64,000 nucleotides of DNA from Pararhizobium capsulatum DSM 1112 (GCF_030814475.1 NZ_JAUSVF010000007.1:1-64000); one strand, 5' to 3'; positions 45,852 through 55,357 are shown, numbered from the stretch's first letter. Notes: generated from the letters alone by a model not told the origin. Numbers and translations: made by a program.

Positions 45852-46288
45852 GCGATTCCCCATTCCATGATGGCGGTTTCCAGAGCCGGAGTTTGCGACC
45901 GTACTGGTCCTCATCGCGTGCTGGTCACGCTGCAAGCTCCAACGGGCCGAAATTGAGCTTCTCTCTGAGCCGCTCCCCCCACCGCATAACGATAACCGGT
46001 AGCATTCACAGTTGGTTGCGTGGCCTGTTGAGCCGCGGGGTCCGTGCATCGGGCGAGACTTATGTGAACACCGTATCCCTCGTCACCGACAATGTGGCCG
46101 TAGCCTTTTGGGCCGTCTATTGCTTCCGGCTTATTTTCCGTTATTCATATACAAACTATCTCCCCATACGTGCAGGGCGACGATGTTTCACGAATCCGAT
46201 ACTTCAGCGGAGTTAACCGATCTAGCCCACGGCAGCCGGTTCGGAGAGTGTGGATCACAGGACCTTCTGGACCGTCTGGGGACAGCCG
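45852..46288. other. Intergenic, nothing recognised
   Basis: No supported gene; ends at the left edge of block 1, copy B. Confidence 0.35.
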
Positions 46289-46341
46289 TCGCCAACGGCA
46301 AGGCGGCTCTCAACTTTGATCCACCTATGGATGCATGAGGC

Positions 46342-46563
46342 ATGGAAAAATCCGAAACCGAGAATGCCATCCGCTCCCTGAGTGCGATATGGTTTCGAAC
46401 TCTGACCGATAAAGAAATGGATCATCCGACCTTCAGATCGTTTAAAGCCTGGCTTCGACAGAACGGGCATGGCCATACCCTCGACTTCCACTCCGCAGGG
46501 GGCGCAGATCATGATGCCGAAGTGTGGTTCAACGAGGCGTTGCGCCGGCGTTGGCGGTGGTAA
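46342..46563 (+). CDS. Hypothetical 73-aa protein, copy B
   Basis: Identical product to 17810-18031. Same GAGGC site before the ATG. Confidence 0.6.
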   Translation: MEKSETENAIRSLSAIWFRTLTDKEMDHPTFRSFKAWLRQNGHGHTLDFHSAGGADHDAEVWFNEALRRRWRW

Positions 46564-46745
46564 ATGCAGACGCAATCTACGCCCGTGGTGAGGCGATATG
46601 CTGGCTTCTGTCGCCCAGCGGTCGCTGCGTTCGGGATTCTAGAAGCTCGGCGACCGCCAGCGGGAAGACGTCGGAGCTGATCGAGAGCAGCCGTGGTCCA
46701 ACCCGTTGGCGCAGATCCTTTGCCTCTGGGAGATAGACCTGGATT

Positions 46746-47042
46746 TCATACGGTGTGATCCGGCGTGGTTATCCGTGCGATTTCCGCAAGAAGTTCATCT
46801 TCCGAAGTGAACGGTACAGGCTGGGTCTGACCCTTGCCCGATGCTACCGAAATTCGCTTCTGCTTGAGCCGCTCTTTGCAGATGATCCGATACCGCCGAC
46901 GCACTTCTACCATGTCGACGTCTCCTTCAATCCAGAGTTCGACCAATGCCATGAAGTCCGCATCGCGGTCGATCGCATGACCCGCAGCTGCTTCCGTTGT
47001 TATCAGGTGCTGCATTAACGCGCGGCGACGATCCGTGCTCAT
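46746..47042 (-). CDS. Hypothetical 98-aa protein, copy B
   Basis: Identical product to 18214-18510, same GCGGAG start site. Confidence 0.6.
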   Translation of the reverse strand: MSTDRRRALMQHLITTEAAAGHAIDRDADFMALVELWIEGDVDMVEVRRRYRIICKERLKQKRISVASGKGQTQPVPFTSEDELLAEIARITTPDHTV

Positions 47043-47312
47043 TATGTTCTCCGCTTGATCCATGAAAAGTCCCGGCGAAACGCCCCGTGCTTTTCACTGC
47101 ATGGTGAAAATATCAGGCGACCCTCTTTTTGACAGTCCTCACGATCGGCCGAACGTTCGCCAATCGCCTCGGGGGTCGTTGCGGCCTTGCGCAGGGCGGT
47201 CATCTGCATCGACAAAACCGTCAGGCCACGTGGCCAGACTTGACGAACGTCCCGGTCCGTATCCGACAACAATCGGGGGTGGGTTCGATCGTTGCCATGA
47301 TCGGCCGACAGG

Positions 47313-47338
47313 AAAAACCCCGCCGTGTGAGGGCGGGG
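47313..47338 (-). terminator. Minus-strand terminator, intact copy
   Basis: CCCCGCC/GGCGGGG 7-bp stem, eight-base loop, then GGGTTTTTCC on the minus strand. In copy A (near 18781) six bases of the right arm are missing, so the hairpin is lost there. It ends an untranslated minus-strand segment, a candidate small RNA. Confidence 0.65.
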
Positions 47339-47480
47339 CAAAGTGCCATCCCACACTTGGCTGCAATGTGGGTGAGGGGAGGCGGCGTCCCAGAGAGGGA
47401 AACCAGAATGAAACCTTAGGTACCGCGGTGTGGAATGGGAAGCCTGGTTTTCCCGATTCCGGTACGCTGGCAAAAAGAAA

Positions 47481-47497
47481 CCCGCCAAACTGGCGGG
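47481..47497 (-). terminator. Minus-strand terminator, copy B
   Basis: Same hairpin as 18943-18959, with TTTCTTTTTG after it on the minus strand. Confidence 0.65.
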
Positions 47498-47581
47498 CGA
47501 GAAACAGAGGTGCGCGTACGTGATACTTATCGCGCTTGGCAACAGTGTGCTTCATGAACTGTAAAGAGCTGGTAAAGGGAG

Positions 47582-47700
47582 GCGACGTTCTGCGGACGCC
47601 CCCCAGCCCGATGTGGCTGCTGGATGTGAGCACTGGCGCCTCGGTTTTCGGGCGTTTGCTCGCTGAATTTGCCGCTCTCGTCGATGTTGAGAGAACGGGC
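47582..47700 (+). repeat. Dispersed about 115-bp element, copy 2
   Basis: Copy of the element at 19045, part of block 1 copy B. Confidence 0.65.
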
Positions 47701-47763
47701 GATTTCGTTCGACGCAATCCAAAGCCATTCCAGACCCGAAAGTGCTTGTTAGTAGCAAACAGG

Positions 47764-47787
47764 CCGGCCCCGAGTGCAAGGGGCCGG
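47764..47787 (-). terminator. Terminator of the exported-protein gene
   Basis: CCGGCCCC/GGGGCCGG stem 47 bases past the stop of the gene ending at 47835. Confidence 0.6.
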
Positions 47788-47834
47788 TCTGCCCGTGGTT
47801 TGAGCTCGAGAAGGACCTATTGCCCCCGATCTCG

Positions 47835-48776
47835 TTAGACGACCCAGTCGTTGATCTGGACGCTGTCGACCGAGAAGCCGTTGAAGTGGAACTCGCCGGT
47901 TGTGTCGACCAGCGACAGCGTGTGGGTGCTGTCGGTGTTGTCAGCGTAGCCAGCGATGTTCACTTCGTAGTGATACATTTGGCCGGCGTTCGTCAGATCA
48001 GAAGCGTCGATCTGTGCCACCGTCTGCCCGTCGATCCGGAATTCGAACGATTCGTTGGCTGGTGTAAAGTGTCCGTCGAAATCCTGCTTGGCGATATCGA
48101 ACGACAATACCGCTGTCTTGCCGTCAACCGGCGCGGTGCCATCGATGAAGTCGTGGCTGATGTTGATTGGGCCTGGGCTGTTCTGGGTGTCGAGCCAGAA
48201 AGCCTGCCCGGTGGCGCCCGAAGTGGTTTCGACTTCCAGATAACCGTCGGCACCAAGCTCACTGTAGGCAGCACCAGTCCAGCCGTGAGCCGCGTTGAGG
48301 TCGACCTGCTGCCACACGCTACCGCTGGCAACCCATACATGCTCTGCCGGGATGTTGTCGAAGTTCTCGGTGAACAGATTGCCGCCGAGGTGCGGCACGA
48401 CCACCGGGTCGGGAGCCGAGACGTCTACATGGGCCTGAGACCACGTGCCCTTGTTGCCAATCTGGACGAAGTAATTGATATCCGTGGCACTCTCACCGAT
48501 ATCGAACGACACGAAAGCGGTTCCGGCAGCGTTGAGGTGGGCGGTGATACCATGCGCGGCCAGATAACTGACCTGATCACCAATGGACGGGATACCAGCG
48601 GCCGGTGCGCTGTCACCGAAAAAGAACTGCGTGCCGATGTTGACCTTGGCAGCGCCACCCGGATCATTGGCCAGCAGATCGCTGATGGTGAAGTTGAAGT
48701 CGCCGTTCAGACCGACGACGTCGTCTTTCGCGGCGTTGTTGATAAGAGCCGAAGGGCTCGTTGGCGTTTGTGCCAT
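47835..48776 (-). CDS. Probable exported surface protein (type I secretion-like)
   Basis: 313 aa from ATG 48776 with GGAGG before it. No N-terminal signal peptide. The N-terminal part (DDVVGLNGDFNFTISDLLAN then DPGGAAKVNIGTQFFFGDSA) resembles a VCBS/cadherin-type segment of type I-secreted proteins; a second similar region ends with SVDSVQINDWVV, a plausible secretion-signal tail. No RTX nonapeptides. Copy A has only its last ~60 residues. Function unknown, possibly a secreted adhesin-like protein. Confidence 0.65.
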   Translation of the reverse strand: MAQTPTSPSALINNAAKDDVVGLNGDFNFTISDLLANDPGGAAKVNIGTQFFFGDSAPAAGIPSIGDQVSYLAAHGITAHLNAAGTAFVSFDIGESATDINYFVQIGNKGTWSQAHVDVSAPDPVVVPHLGGNLFTENFDNIPAEHVWVASGSVWQQVDLNAAHGWTGAAYSELGADGYLEVETTSGATGQAFWLDTQNSPGPINISHDFIDGTAPVDGKTAVLSFDIAKQDFDGHFTPANESFEFRIDGQTVAQIDASDLTNAGQMYHYEVNIAGYADNTDSTHTLSLVDTTGEFHFNGFSVDSVQINDWVV

Positions 48777-49556
48777 TTTGTTATTTCCTCCCAATGCGAG
48801 GGCTGTGTATTCCGCATAGGCCCAACCCGCCGTCGCCCCCTTCACGACGGGCTTGGGTTTTCAGGTAACTCTATGGGGATGCGGTGCGGGCGGCGTGGCC
48901 AATGACCGACCGTCCGAGCAAACTCGCAGTGCCGACCAAGTTCACTTTCAAAAGACCGCAGGACGCGTAAAGCATTTCGAATTCGTGCCCCCCAGCACAA
49001 ATTGCAGAAAAACTATCAAATCTTAAATAATAATTTACCGAATGTTAAAGATTTGCTTACGAAATCCCCGTGGGAAACGCAAGTGCTTTGTGCGGACTTC
49101 AGTCGCCACCCCTTCATCAATTAGAGGTACTAGCCAACATGGGCTAGTACTCAGGGCCAGCAATTTTGGACAGAATATAATCGCGAGGCCCTCGCTGCGA
49201 AGCGGGGGCCCTATTGTTTCTCCTCGCCATAGCTGGCCACTGGATGCCCCTTGCATCTCCACTCGCTGACGTACAGGCCTCACGCCCGCATTCGAGATGC
49301 ATCGGCGAGATGCATCGGCCTATTTCAACGGCACGAACAGTACCGCGACCGTCTCCTGCTCCGATACTTCCGGCAAGAAAGCGAGGCGTTGGCACTAAAG
49401 AGGGTAATCCCTCCTTTCTTCGCCGCTGACCGGCCCCCAGTCGCGATAGGGTAGCGAACTGTTGGCTCCAGATTGTCGGTATGGCTGAGGACGCGCTGTA
49501 CCCGTCGGGGTCAACCAACAACAGGCGCTCGAAGGGGTCCGGCTATCGGGCCGCAA
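48777..49556. other. Promoter region and gene-free gap
   Basis: Contains the promoter of the exported-protein gene (A/T-rich 48990-49060). A perfect hairpin GTACTAGCC/GGCTAGTAC lies at 49127-49150, and a GC-rich imperfect hairpin near 49192-49221. No gene was supported. The last 40 bases belong to block 2. Confidence 0.45.
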
Positions 49557-50056
49557 CTATCGGCAAGGTGCCTCGAACCGGCGACCATAGCGATCGCGGT
49601 AAATGCAATAGCCTCGGTGTTCCTGGGAGTGGCCAACAAGTGCGCCGACAACACCACCAGCCACCGCGCCAATAGCCGCGCCTTCCCAGCTATTGCTGAC
49701 AGCGCCGCCAATGATTGCGCCGGAGCCTGCACCGATTGCGGTGCCTCGTTCTGTTTGCGTGCATGACGAGAGAATCCCAATCATTCCAACCGCAATGATA
49801 AGCTTTTTCATACTTCCAACCCTTTGACCTTTGCATGATCTCAACCCGGCACAGCATCTGCGCAATGGGTGACATTGTCGATAGTGCCACAGGATCGATG
49901 CGAGTTGGTTCAGGGTTTGGGTGTCGAGTCATGTGCATCGTCGGTTTCTTGTCCAATCCCGTGAGACAGGACGCGATAGGCGCGGGGTTCTGCGTGCGCG
50001 CCAATCCCGCCTATGCCCTAAAAACCGAAAATTCGACGAAGGAACGTTCGTTCTGG
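49517..50056 (+). repeat. Large duplication, block 2, copy B
   Basis: Near-identical to 19482-20021. At 50056/50057 it jumps to a segment equal to 20680-20728, so 658 bp of block 3 (20022-20679) are missing here. Confidence 0.92.
49557..49811 (-). CDS. Glycine-zipper lipoprotein, copy B
   Basis: Identical 84-aa product to 19522-19776. Lipobox LSSC, glycine-zipper core. Confidence 0.85.
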   Translation of the reverse strand: MKKLIIAVGMIGILSSCTQTERGTAIGAGSGAIIGGAVSNSWEGAAIGAVAGGVVGALVGHSQEHRGYCIYRDRYGRRFEAPCR

Positions 50057-50087
50057 CAACGGCTCCGGCGGAAAGCACGGCAGGGTC

Positions 50088-50363
50088 ATGCTGCATCGTC
50101 AGGGTTCCTCCTATGTCGTTGCCTACGCCCAGTTCGAGCTGGACAATGGCCGCCTTGCGATCCCGACCGACCCGGCCCTGAGTGATGAGGCTCTGAGCGC
50201 GGCGCTGCTGTCGGCAGCCAATAAGGACATTGGTGTTATAGGGCAGCCGGGCGACGTGATTGTGGCCGATCCGGAAGTAATGGCATGGGCGAAGACCGTT
50301 TTGGGCGTCGGACCTGCTGTTGGCAAGATCGACCAGGTGCGTGATGTCTTGGCAACCGAATAA
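50088..50363 (+). pseudogene. Chimeric frame created at a deletion junction
   Basis: The first ten codons come from the reverse strand of operon gene 4's 5' end; from about residue 8 it reads SYVVAYAQFELDNGRLAIPT ... VMAWAKTVLGVGPAVGKIDQ. The tail looks like the C-terminus of an unidentified protein whose 5' end was lost. Probably not functional. Confidence 0.5.
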
Positions 50364-50476
50364 CGTACCCACGAACCGCAGATAGCCCAAGGCGAGGTCG
50401 ATACGGCGCGGGGCAGAAACCGAGATGTCAGCAGAACGACCGAGCCACGTACCTGCACTTGCACAAGTACCGAAAT

Positions 50477-50503
50477 CCCCGGCCCCGCAAATGCGGAGCC
50501 GGG
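50477..50503 (-). terminator. Hairpin ending the DUF2950 gene
   Basis: CCCGGCTCCGCA/TGCGGGGCCGGG-type stem with a short loop, 76 bases beyond the DUF2950 stop, ending in GATTTCGG rather than a T-run. Confidence 0.6.
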
Positions 50504-50578
50504 CATTACAGTTCAGCTATTTCTTGTCGACCGCGGCCGCTGTCTGGTTCTCTCCCTTCTCGCGACCGAGTCACCGCG

Positions 50579-51541
50579 TCAGTCCTCCACGATCTGCCAA
50601 TCGTCGTTCGGATTGAAGGTTTCGATTTTCGACGCGATTTTCGACGTGTCGTCGCCCAGATCGGCTTCATAGACGATGCCGTTCTTGTTGACGACGAAGG
50701 TCTTGACCCCGGTTATGCCATAATGGACGGGCCAGGCCACGAGGCCGAAACCGGCGATCATGTTGCCGTTGATGACATAGTCATAAGCGCCCCCGGCAAT
50801 CGCGTCGCCTTGTCGGGTGAGGATCTTGTATCGGTAGCCATTGAAGCCTTCGCCTGCCTTGGCTGCCTTGAGCGCATCCCCGCCGGCAAGTGCTGCGCCG
50901 GCCGGGCTTTCCTCGCCGTCGAACGCCTCGGCTGGCCAATAGAGGCCGTCCTGGGTGCCCTCGGTGCTGATTATTTTCTGCGCATATTCGAGAACGCCAT
51001 CGCCATCGTGATCGGCAAGGGCATATTGCTCCTGTGCTCCGACATAGTCGCTGATGGTGTCGATGGTCGAAAGTTCATTTTCTCCAACCCGGCGATTTGC
51101 GACCTCCTCAAGCCCGACAAAGGTATCGAAGGCCCATTTGCCGTCGTCACCCTTGGAGATCGGGAAGGGGAAAGGCCAGCGCTCGTTGCCGATTTCCAGA
51201 ACCTTGCGGTTGTTCACATCCGTGAGATCAAGCTTTTCCTTCAGGCGGGCTTTGATGTCTTCGTAGGTTTCCGCCACGCCACTGGCCGCCTTGGTTTTTG
51301 CGGCATCGAGACCGAGCAGGGCGGCGAGCTTGTCGATATCGCCACCTTCGACGGTCGACTTGAACGCCGCGACAGCCTCTTCGGGGGTGGCGAAAGTCGG
51401 TGGTTCCTGTTTCGACGCGAAGTCCGAAATGGACATATTGTCGTCAGCGGTCTGCGCGTTGACAACCGGTACCAGCGTTGTGCCTGCAAAGACTGCGGCG
51501 CAGGCCAACGTGCGAAGAATAGTTCTGTATTCTGTTTTCAT
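50579..51541 (-). CDS. DUF2950 family exported protein
   Basis: 320 aa. Signal peptide (MKTEYRTILRTLACAAVFAG TT, cleaved near VNA-QT). DUF2950 pattern: FATPEEAVAAFKSTVEGGDI, FPISKGDDGKWAFDTFVGLE, GYRYKILTRQGDAIAGGAYD, GFGLVAWPVHYGITGVKTFV. Family function unknown, commonly paired with DUF3300 as here; 24 bases separate the two genes. Confidence 0.9.
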   Translation of the reverse strand: MKTEYRTILRTLACAAVFAGTTLVPVVNAQTADDNMSISDFASKQEPPTFATPEEAVAAFKSTVEGGDIDKLAALLGLDAAKTKAASGVAETYEDIKARLKEKLDLTDVNNRKVLEIGNERWPFPFPISKGDDGKWAFDTFVGLEEVANRRVGENELSTIDTISDYVGAQEQYALADHDGDGVLEYAQKIISTEGTQDGLYWPAEAFDGEESPAGAALAGGDALKAAKAGEGFNGYRYKILTRQGDAIAGGAYDYVINGNMIAGFGLVAWPVHYGITGVKTFVVNKNGIVYEADLGDDTSKIASKIETFNPNDDWQIVED

Positions 51542-51565
51542 CGTCGTTTCTCCTTTGCGCCCGAA

Positions 51566-52975
51566 TTACCGGCGACGTCCGCCGCCACCGCCATGTCTCA
51601 CCACCTTATGACCGCCACCACCGCGATGGCCGCCGCCCATCGACTGTCTGCCGCGATTGGATGACATGTTCGTTTGGTGGCGATTGCCTGGATTGCCGAG
51701 CACGGAGTTGTTTTTCGGGGAGCGATTCTGGGTACGAGCACCTGCCTTTGGCTGCTTGACCTGCCGGTTGACTTGCTTGTTCGAACGGTTTGCCCCCTGT
51801 GAAGCTTTTGGACGATTGGCACCAGCGTTCTGTGCTTTGCCCGGCCGCTGGTTGGCAGCGTTCTGCCCCTTGCCCGGTCGCTGATTTCCGGCATTAGCGC
51901 TCTTGTTGCGAGCACGATCCGCATCGACCTTGCTCTTGCGAATGTCGTTTGTGGTAACCTTAGGCCGATTGTTGGCGATGGTGTTACCGCCGTCGCGACG
52001 CAAATCCTTTGCCTTGACACCGATGTTGTTTTCGCGATTTCCCTTGAAATCGTTACGCATCTTGGTGCGATCGATATTGTTGAACTGGTTCTTGTCGAAC
52101 TTGATCTTGGAACGGTCGACATTCTTCCAGTCGACATCACCCATCTTGAACTTGTCGCGATCTATATCGACGTTGTTGAAGCAGTTGTCGCAGTCGATAT
52201 CGACATCGCCGCCGCCCCAGTTTCCGCCCCATACACCCCAATCGTCCCAATCGACCGCTGAGGCCCAGATTGCACCCGTCACCGCGCCTGCAAAGAAGGT
52301 TGCCGTCGGGTAGTAATAATTGGGGTAGGGTTCAGGATAGTAGCTGATCGGAGCCGGAGCATAGCTCGGTTCATAGAGCATTTGCGGCTCGTATTGCGGC
52401 ACGTAGACCTTTTCGGGGTTCGTGGACTGGATGACGACATTGTCGCCCTCATTGACGACGGTAATCTTGTCGTCACTCTTGATGACGTTGTCGGCGACCG
52501 CCTTGTCGCGCAGCGTCTGTATGGCGATCAGCACATCCTTCTGCTGATAGGTGAGGGCGCTGCCGAGCGACTGTGTCCACTCGAGGTCGTCGCTCATCAT
52601 CTTGACGACCTGGGGGTAATTCAGAAGGGAGATGACGCTGCCGTCCCAGCTGTCCTTGGGCTTCAGGTCCTTCTTGGCCTTCGATTGATCGAGGAACCGC
52701 TGCGCCTCCACGATCTGCAGGGGGAAAATCGAGGCGGAGGTGATGACGGCGACCAGCTCGTCCGGATAGAGGGCGATGCGGGCGACGAGCACCTCCAGTT
52801 CATCTTCTGTCAGAAGATCGGGCGTGTCTGCATCAGCATCTGCGCTCGGGGCAGCTGCTGCGGCCTGGGTGTCCTGTGCCCTGGCTGCGGGGATTGAAAT
52901 CGGCGCAGCTGCGACCGACAGCAAAAGCGCTGCCGTGCCGAGTGAGCGTCCGATAAGGCTGAAAATGTCTGGCAT
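51566..52975 (-). CDS. DUF3300 family exported protein
   Basis: 469 aa. Signal peptide (GTAALLLSVAAAPISIPAARA-Q). The DUF3300 domain spans about 60-280 (LVARIALYPDELVAVITSAS, SLLNYPQVVKMMSDDLEWTQ, KVYVPQYEPQMLYEPSYAPA). The C-terminal ~190 residues are low-complexity, Asn/Lys/Arg-rich with QRPGKGQNAANQRPGKAQNA repeats and a Gly/His/Arg end, strongly basic. Role unknown, probably envelope. First gene of the pair with DUF2950. Confidence 0.9.
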   Translation of the reverse strand: MPDIFSLIGRSLGTAALLLSVAAAPISIPAARAQDTQAAAAAPSADADADTPDLLTEDELEVLVARIALYPDELVAVITSASIFPLQIVEAQRFLDQSKAKKDLKPKDSWDGSVISLLNYPQVVKMMSDDLEWTQSLGSALTYQQKDVLIAIQTLRDKAVADNVIKSDDKITVVNEGDNVVIQSTNPEKVYVPQYEPQMLYEPSYAPAPISYYPEPYPNYYYPTATFFAGAVTGAIWASAVDWDDWGVWGGNWGGGDVDIDCDNCFNNVDIDRDKFKMGDVDWKNVDRSKIKFDKNQFNNIDRTKMRNDFKGNRENNIGVKAKDLRRDGGNTIANNRPKVTTNDIRKSKVDADRARNKSANAGNQRPGKGQNAANQRPGKAQNAGANRPKASQGANRSNKQVNRQVKQPKAGARTQNRSPKNNSVLGNPGNRHQTNMSSNRGRQSMGGGHRGGGGHKVVRHGGGGGRRR

Positions 52976-53029
52976 GCTATCAACTCCTAATCCGTGGATT
53001 CTGAATGCACCTTTTTAAGTCATGCGTCG

Positions 53030-53449
53030 ATGGGCGAAACCCTGCGGCGATTGCAACAATGGATGCGAAGTATTTGTTCCCGCATCTGGGGGGCGGGAAG
53101 GGTGATGGCGGTCGGATCGATAGGTTCGGCGCTGACGGCGATCTCGTCGGGACCGGTGGTTTTCGCAGTATTGCTCACGCTGATGCAGGTGGTCTCCGCC
53201 GGGGTCCTCTATTCGAGGGCCTTCACCGCAATCGTGCAGGCTGGAGGCAGGAAATCGCAGACCGCGATCGTCCATCTCACCTTGATTGCGGGTTTGGCCT
53301 CGTCCCTGTTCTGGCCACTTGCGACATGGATGCACGGCTGGATGTCCTGGCGGGAAGTCTTGCAGATGTACGCCGCCATGAACCTTCTCGCCTGCCTGAT
53401 CGACAGAGATCACATAGCACGCGCGCTTGAACGTGAGCTGCTTCAATAA
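53030..53449 (+). pseudogene. MFS transporter fragment
   Basis: Three to four hydrophobic segments (VVFAVLLTLMQVVSAGVLYS, LIAGLASSLFWPLATWMHGW, MYAAMNLLACLIDRDH) resemble half of an MFS permease of the drug/sugar efflux type. Only about 140 residues remain of the usual ~400 and no continuation is found. Confidence 0.6.
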
Positions 53450-53925
53450 TACGGGGAAATGCACTGCTGACGCGGACCACTGTAGGGCTGGAAGCTGTTG
53501 TCGTAGGCACTATACGAACGATAGCGCGAGTAGCACCAGTCAACGTGGGCCGAGGTTGAATTCGAATAGGCCGGACGCCGTGGCGACGCAATCGATCCAC
53601 CGATGATAAGGCCTGTTCCAAATGCTGCGAGTGGATACCACCAACCGTCACTATGCTGATGGTAGCCGTTCCGACTATAGCGATAGCCCCTGTAGCCGTT
53701 GTGATAGCCGTATCGTGTACCAGTGCTGTAACGTGTACCGTTGTAGCGGTTATATGTGCGTGCGTGCGGCGGGCCACCGGAGTGACCCGGCTTGTGGTGA
53801 ACCAAGTCCACGCCCTGAGCGCTCAAATCCGGCACCTGTATCTTTAATACAGGCATCGCTTGGACTGGAACCACACCAGAAAAAGCCGTAACAACCGCAA
53901 TTAGCATTGCACCAATCTTCTTCAT
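53443..53925 (-). CDS. BA14K-like exported protein
   Basis: 160 aa from ATG 53925. Signal peptide MKKIGAMLIAVVTAFSGVVPVQA. Gly/Tyr/Arg/His-rich middle (GTRYGYHNGYRGYRYSRNGY), a hydrophobic segment (YPLAAFGTGLIIGGSIA) and the conserved C-terminus HVDWCYSRYRSYSAYDNSFQ ... QQCISPYY of the BA14K immunogenic family. Membrane-associated, thought to bind glycans; function in rhizobia unknown. Frame opens earlier at 54090 without support. Confidence 0.85.
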   Translation of the reverse strand: MKKIGAMLIAVVTAFSGVVPVQAMPVLKIQVPDLSAQGVDLVHHKPGHSGGPPHARTYNRYNGTRYSTGTRYGYHNGYRGYRYSRNGYHQHSDGWWYPLAAFGTGLIIGGSIASPRRPAYSNSTSAHVDWCYSRYRSYSAYDNSFQPYSGPRQQCISPYY

Positions 53926-54274
53926 CCCAATCACCCAACTTTTTTTCCGTCGTTCATTTTGGGACGCTTGGCATGAACCCAAGATGAATGTGGCGATAGT
54001 GACGGGGTGCACCGTAACCGGACCTGAAGGGCGCAGTCCACGCGATACCTCCCGCCATTTTGAAGCAATGAGGGTGGATTTTACCACCAATACCCCGTAT
54101 CAACCCGCGCAAAAAAGCTGCCCTTACAGTTGGCGAATAGGCTTCGACTGCAGAATGTTCAGTTAAAGAAAATGCTGGCTGCGCGTTTTGAGCGCTGATG
54201 CGATCTCCAAGCAGGTGCCTCCATAATCACCAGGACGGCATCCCTACTACGATCATATTTTCATTCGACGTTGT

Positions 54275-54290
54275 TCCCTATATAGAATAG
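54275..54290. promoter_or_regulatory. TTC-N8-GAA box before iclR
   Basis: TTCCCTATATAGAA, 40 bases before the iclR start, similar to two boxes upstream of the binding-protein gene (55358-55390). Candidate IclR operator. Confidence 0.5.
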
Positions 54291-54328
54291 TATTTCAATA
54301 GAAGCATCTGACTGCCTTGGGGAGGGAC

Positions 54329-55267
54329 GTGAAAAAAGTGTCGAAAGATAACCGTGAAATTGAGGCTGCGGGCTCGCTTCAGGAGGGTTCTCCGCTAAGA
54401 AGCGCTTATTCGTCCGAGTTACGCCAAAGCGGAAATCGGTGGTTGTTGACGGCGCAAGACGATGACGTTTCTCCACAGTCTCCCGCGCCTGGACTGGTTC
54501 CTGCAGTGGAGAACGCGATTGGGATCGTGAACTATATCAACCGCGCACCGGCTCACATGGCATCCCTTACTGAGATCCTGAGTGTACTTCCAATCTCAAA
54601 GAGCCATTGTCATTCAATCTTGAAGACGCTCACATATTTCGGCTGGTTGAAATTCGATGCACGCACAAAAGCCTACCAACTGAACTCCGGCCTCCTTGCC
54701 AGTGCGTCCTCACTTCTCGGCTCACCAGTGCTTGATGCCATCCGACGTGAGCTGCAACTTCTCGTTCAGCGTGCGGAGATACCGGCTGTGCTATCTCAGC
54801 CTCAGGACGACGATACATTTATTGTCGTCGATAAGTTCAATGGCGCCCAATCGATGGAGGTTTCCTTTCCCATAGGACATCACTTTCCGCGCGATGCCAC
54901 GGCAAATATGCGGGCATACCTTGCCTGGCAGCCTGAGACCGAAATCGACCGCTGGATGAAAAGTTGGCGCCCAGTTCGCTATACGTCGACGACGATGATG
55001 ACTGAGAAGGAAGTAAGAGCGGAGATCGCCGCAACCCGTAAGCGCGGATATGCCAGAAGCATTGGCGAGCTGACGGAAGGACTTATGGCGCTCGGAATGC
55101 CCATTTTCGGCCGTCACGGGGAGGTTATTTACACCTTCACTTGCTCCGGTCTTTTATCGACAATAGCCCCGCGTGAGGAGCTTCTTGCGCGTGAGCTCGT
55201 TCGAACGGCCGTTTCAATCAACCAGGCAATTTTGGGCCGCGTGCCGAATGACTTTCCAGCCGGCTGA
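54329..55267 (+). CDS. IclR-family regulator of the hydantoin operon
   Basis: 312 aa from GTG 54329, chosen because GGGGAGGGAC is directly before it. A long leader (about 60 aa) precedes the winged helix (VENAIGIVNYINRAPAHMAS, SKSHCHSILKTLTYFGWLKF) and the effector domain (AIPAVLSQPQDDDTFIVVDK). It is transcribed toward the transport genes and likely senses a hydantoin or carbamoyl amino acid. A TTC-N8-GAA box lies just upstream. Confidence 0.88.
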   Translation: MKKVSKDNREIEAAGSLQEGSPLRSAYSSELRQSGNRWLLTAQDDDVSPQSPAPGLVPAVENAIGIVNYINRAPAHMASLTEILSVLPISKSHCHSILKTLTYFGWLKFDARTKAYQLNSGLLASASSLLGSPVLDAIRRELQLLVQRAEIPAVLSQPQDDDTFIVVDKFNGAQSMEVSFPIGHHFPRDATANMRAYLAWQPETEIDRWMKSWRPVRYTSTTMMTEKEVRAEIAATRKRGYARSIGELTEGLMALGMPIFGRHGEVIYTFTCSGLLSTIAPREELLARELVRTAVSINQAILGRVPNDFPAG

Positions 55268-55357
55268 GGAAGTAGGCCATCAGACAGTGGTATCGGCTGC
55301 GCATTTTTAAAGAAATCTTCGATTGACAATGCTGCACGTGCGATGGAGTATGTCTGT

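Larger units (their letters stand above)
46289..48021 (+). repeat. Large duplication, block 1, copy B
   Basis: Matches 17757-19481. Unlike copy A it continues into the rest of the exported-protein gene, so it is the fuller copy. Confidence 0.92.

Noticed and set aside
50088..50363. Treating this frame as an intact gene
   Set aside because: Its start lies in a deletion-junction fragment of another gene.
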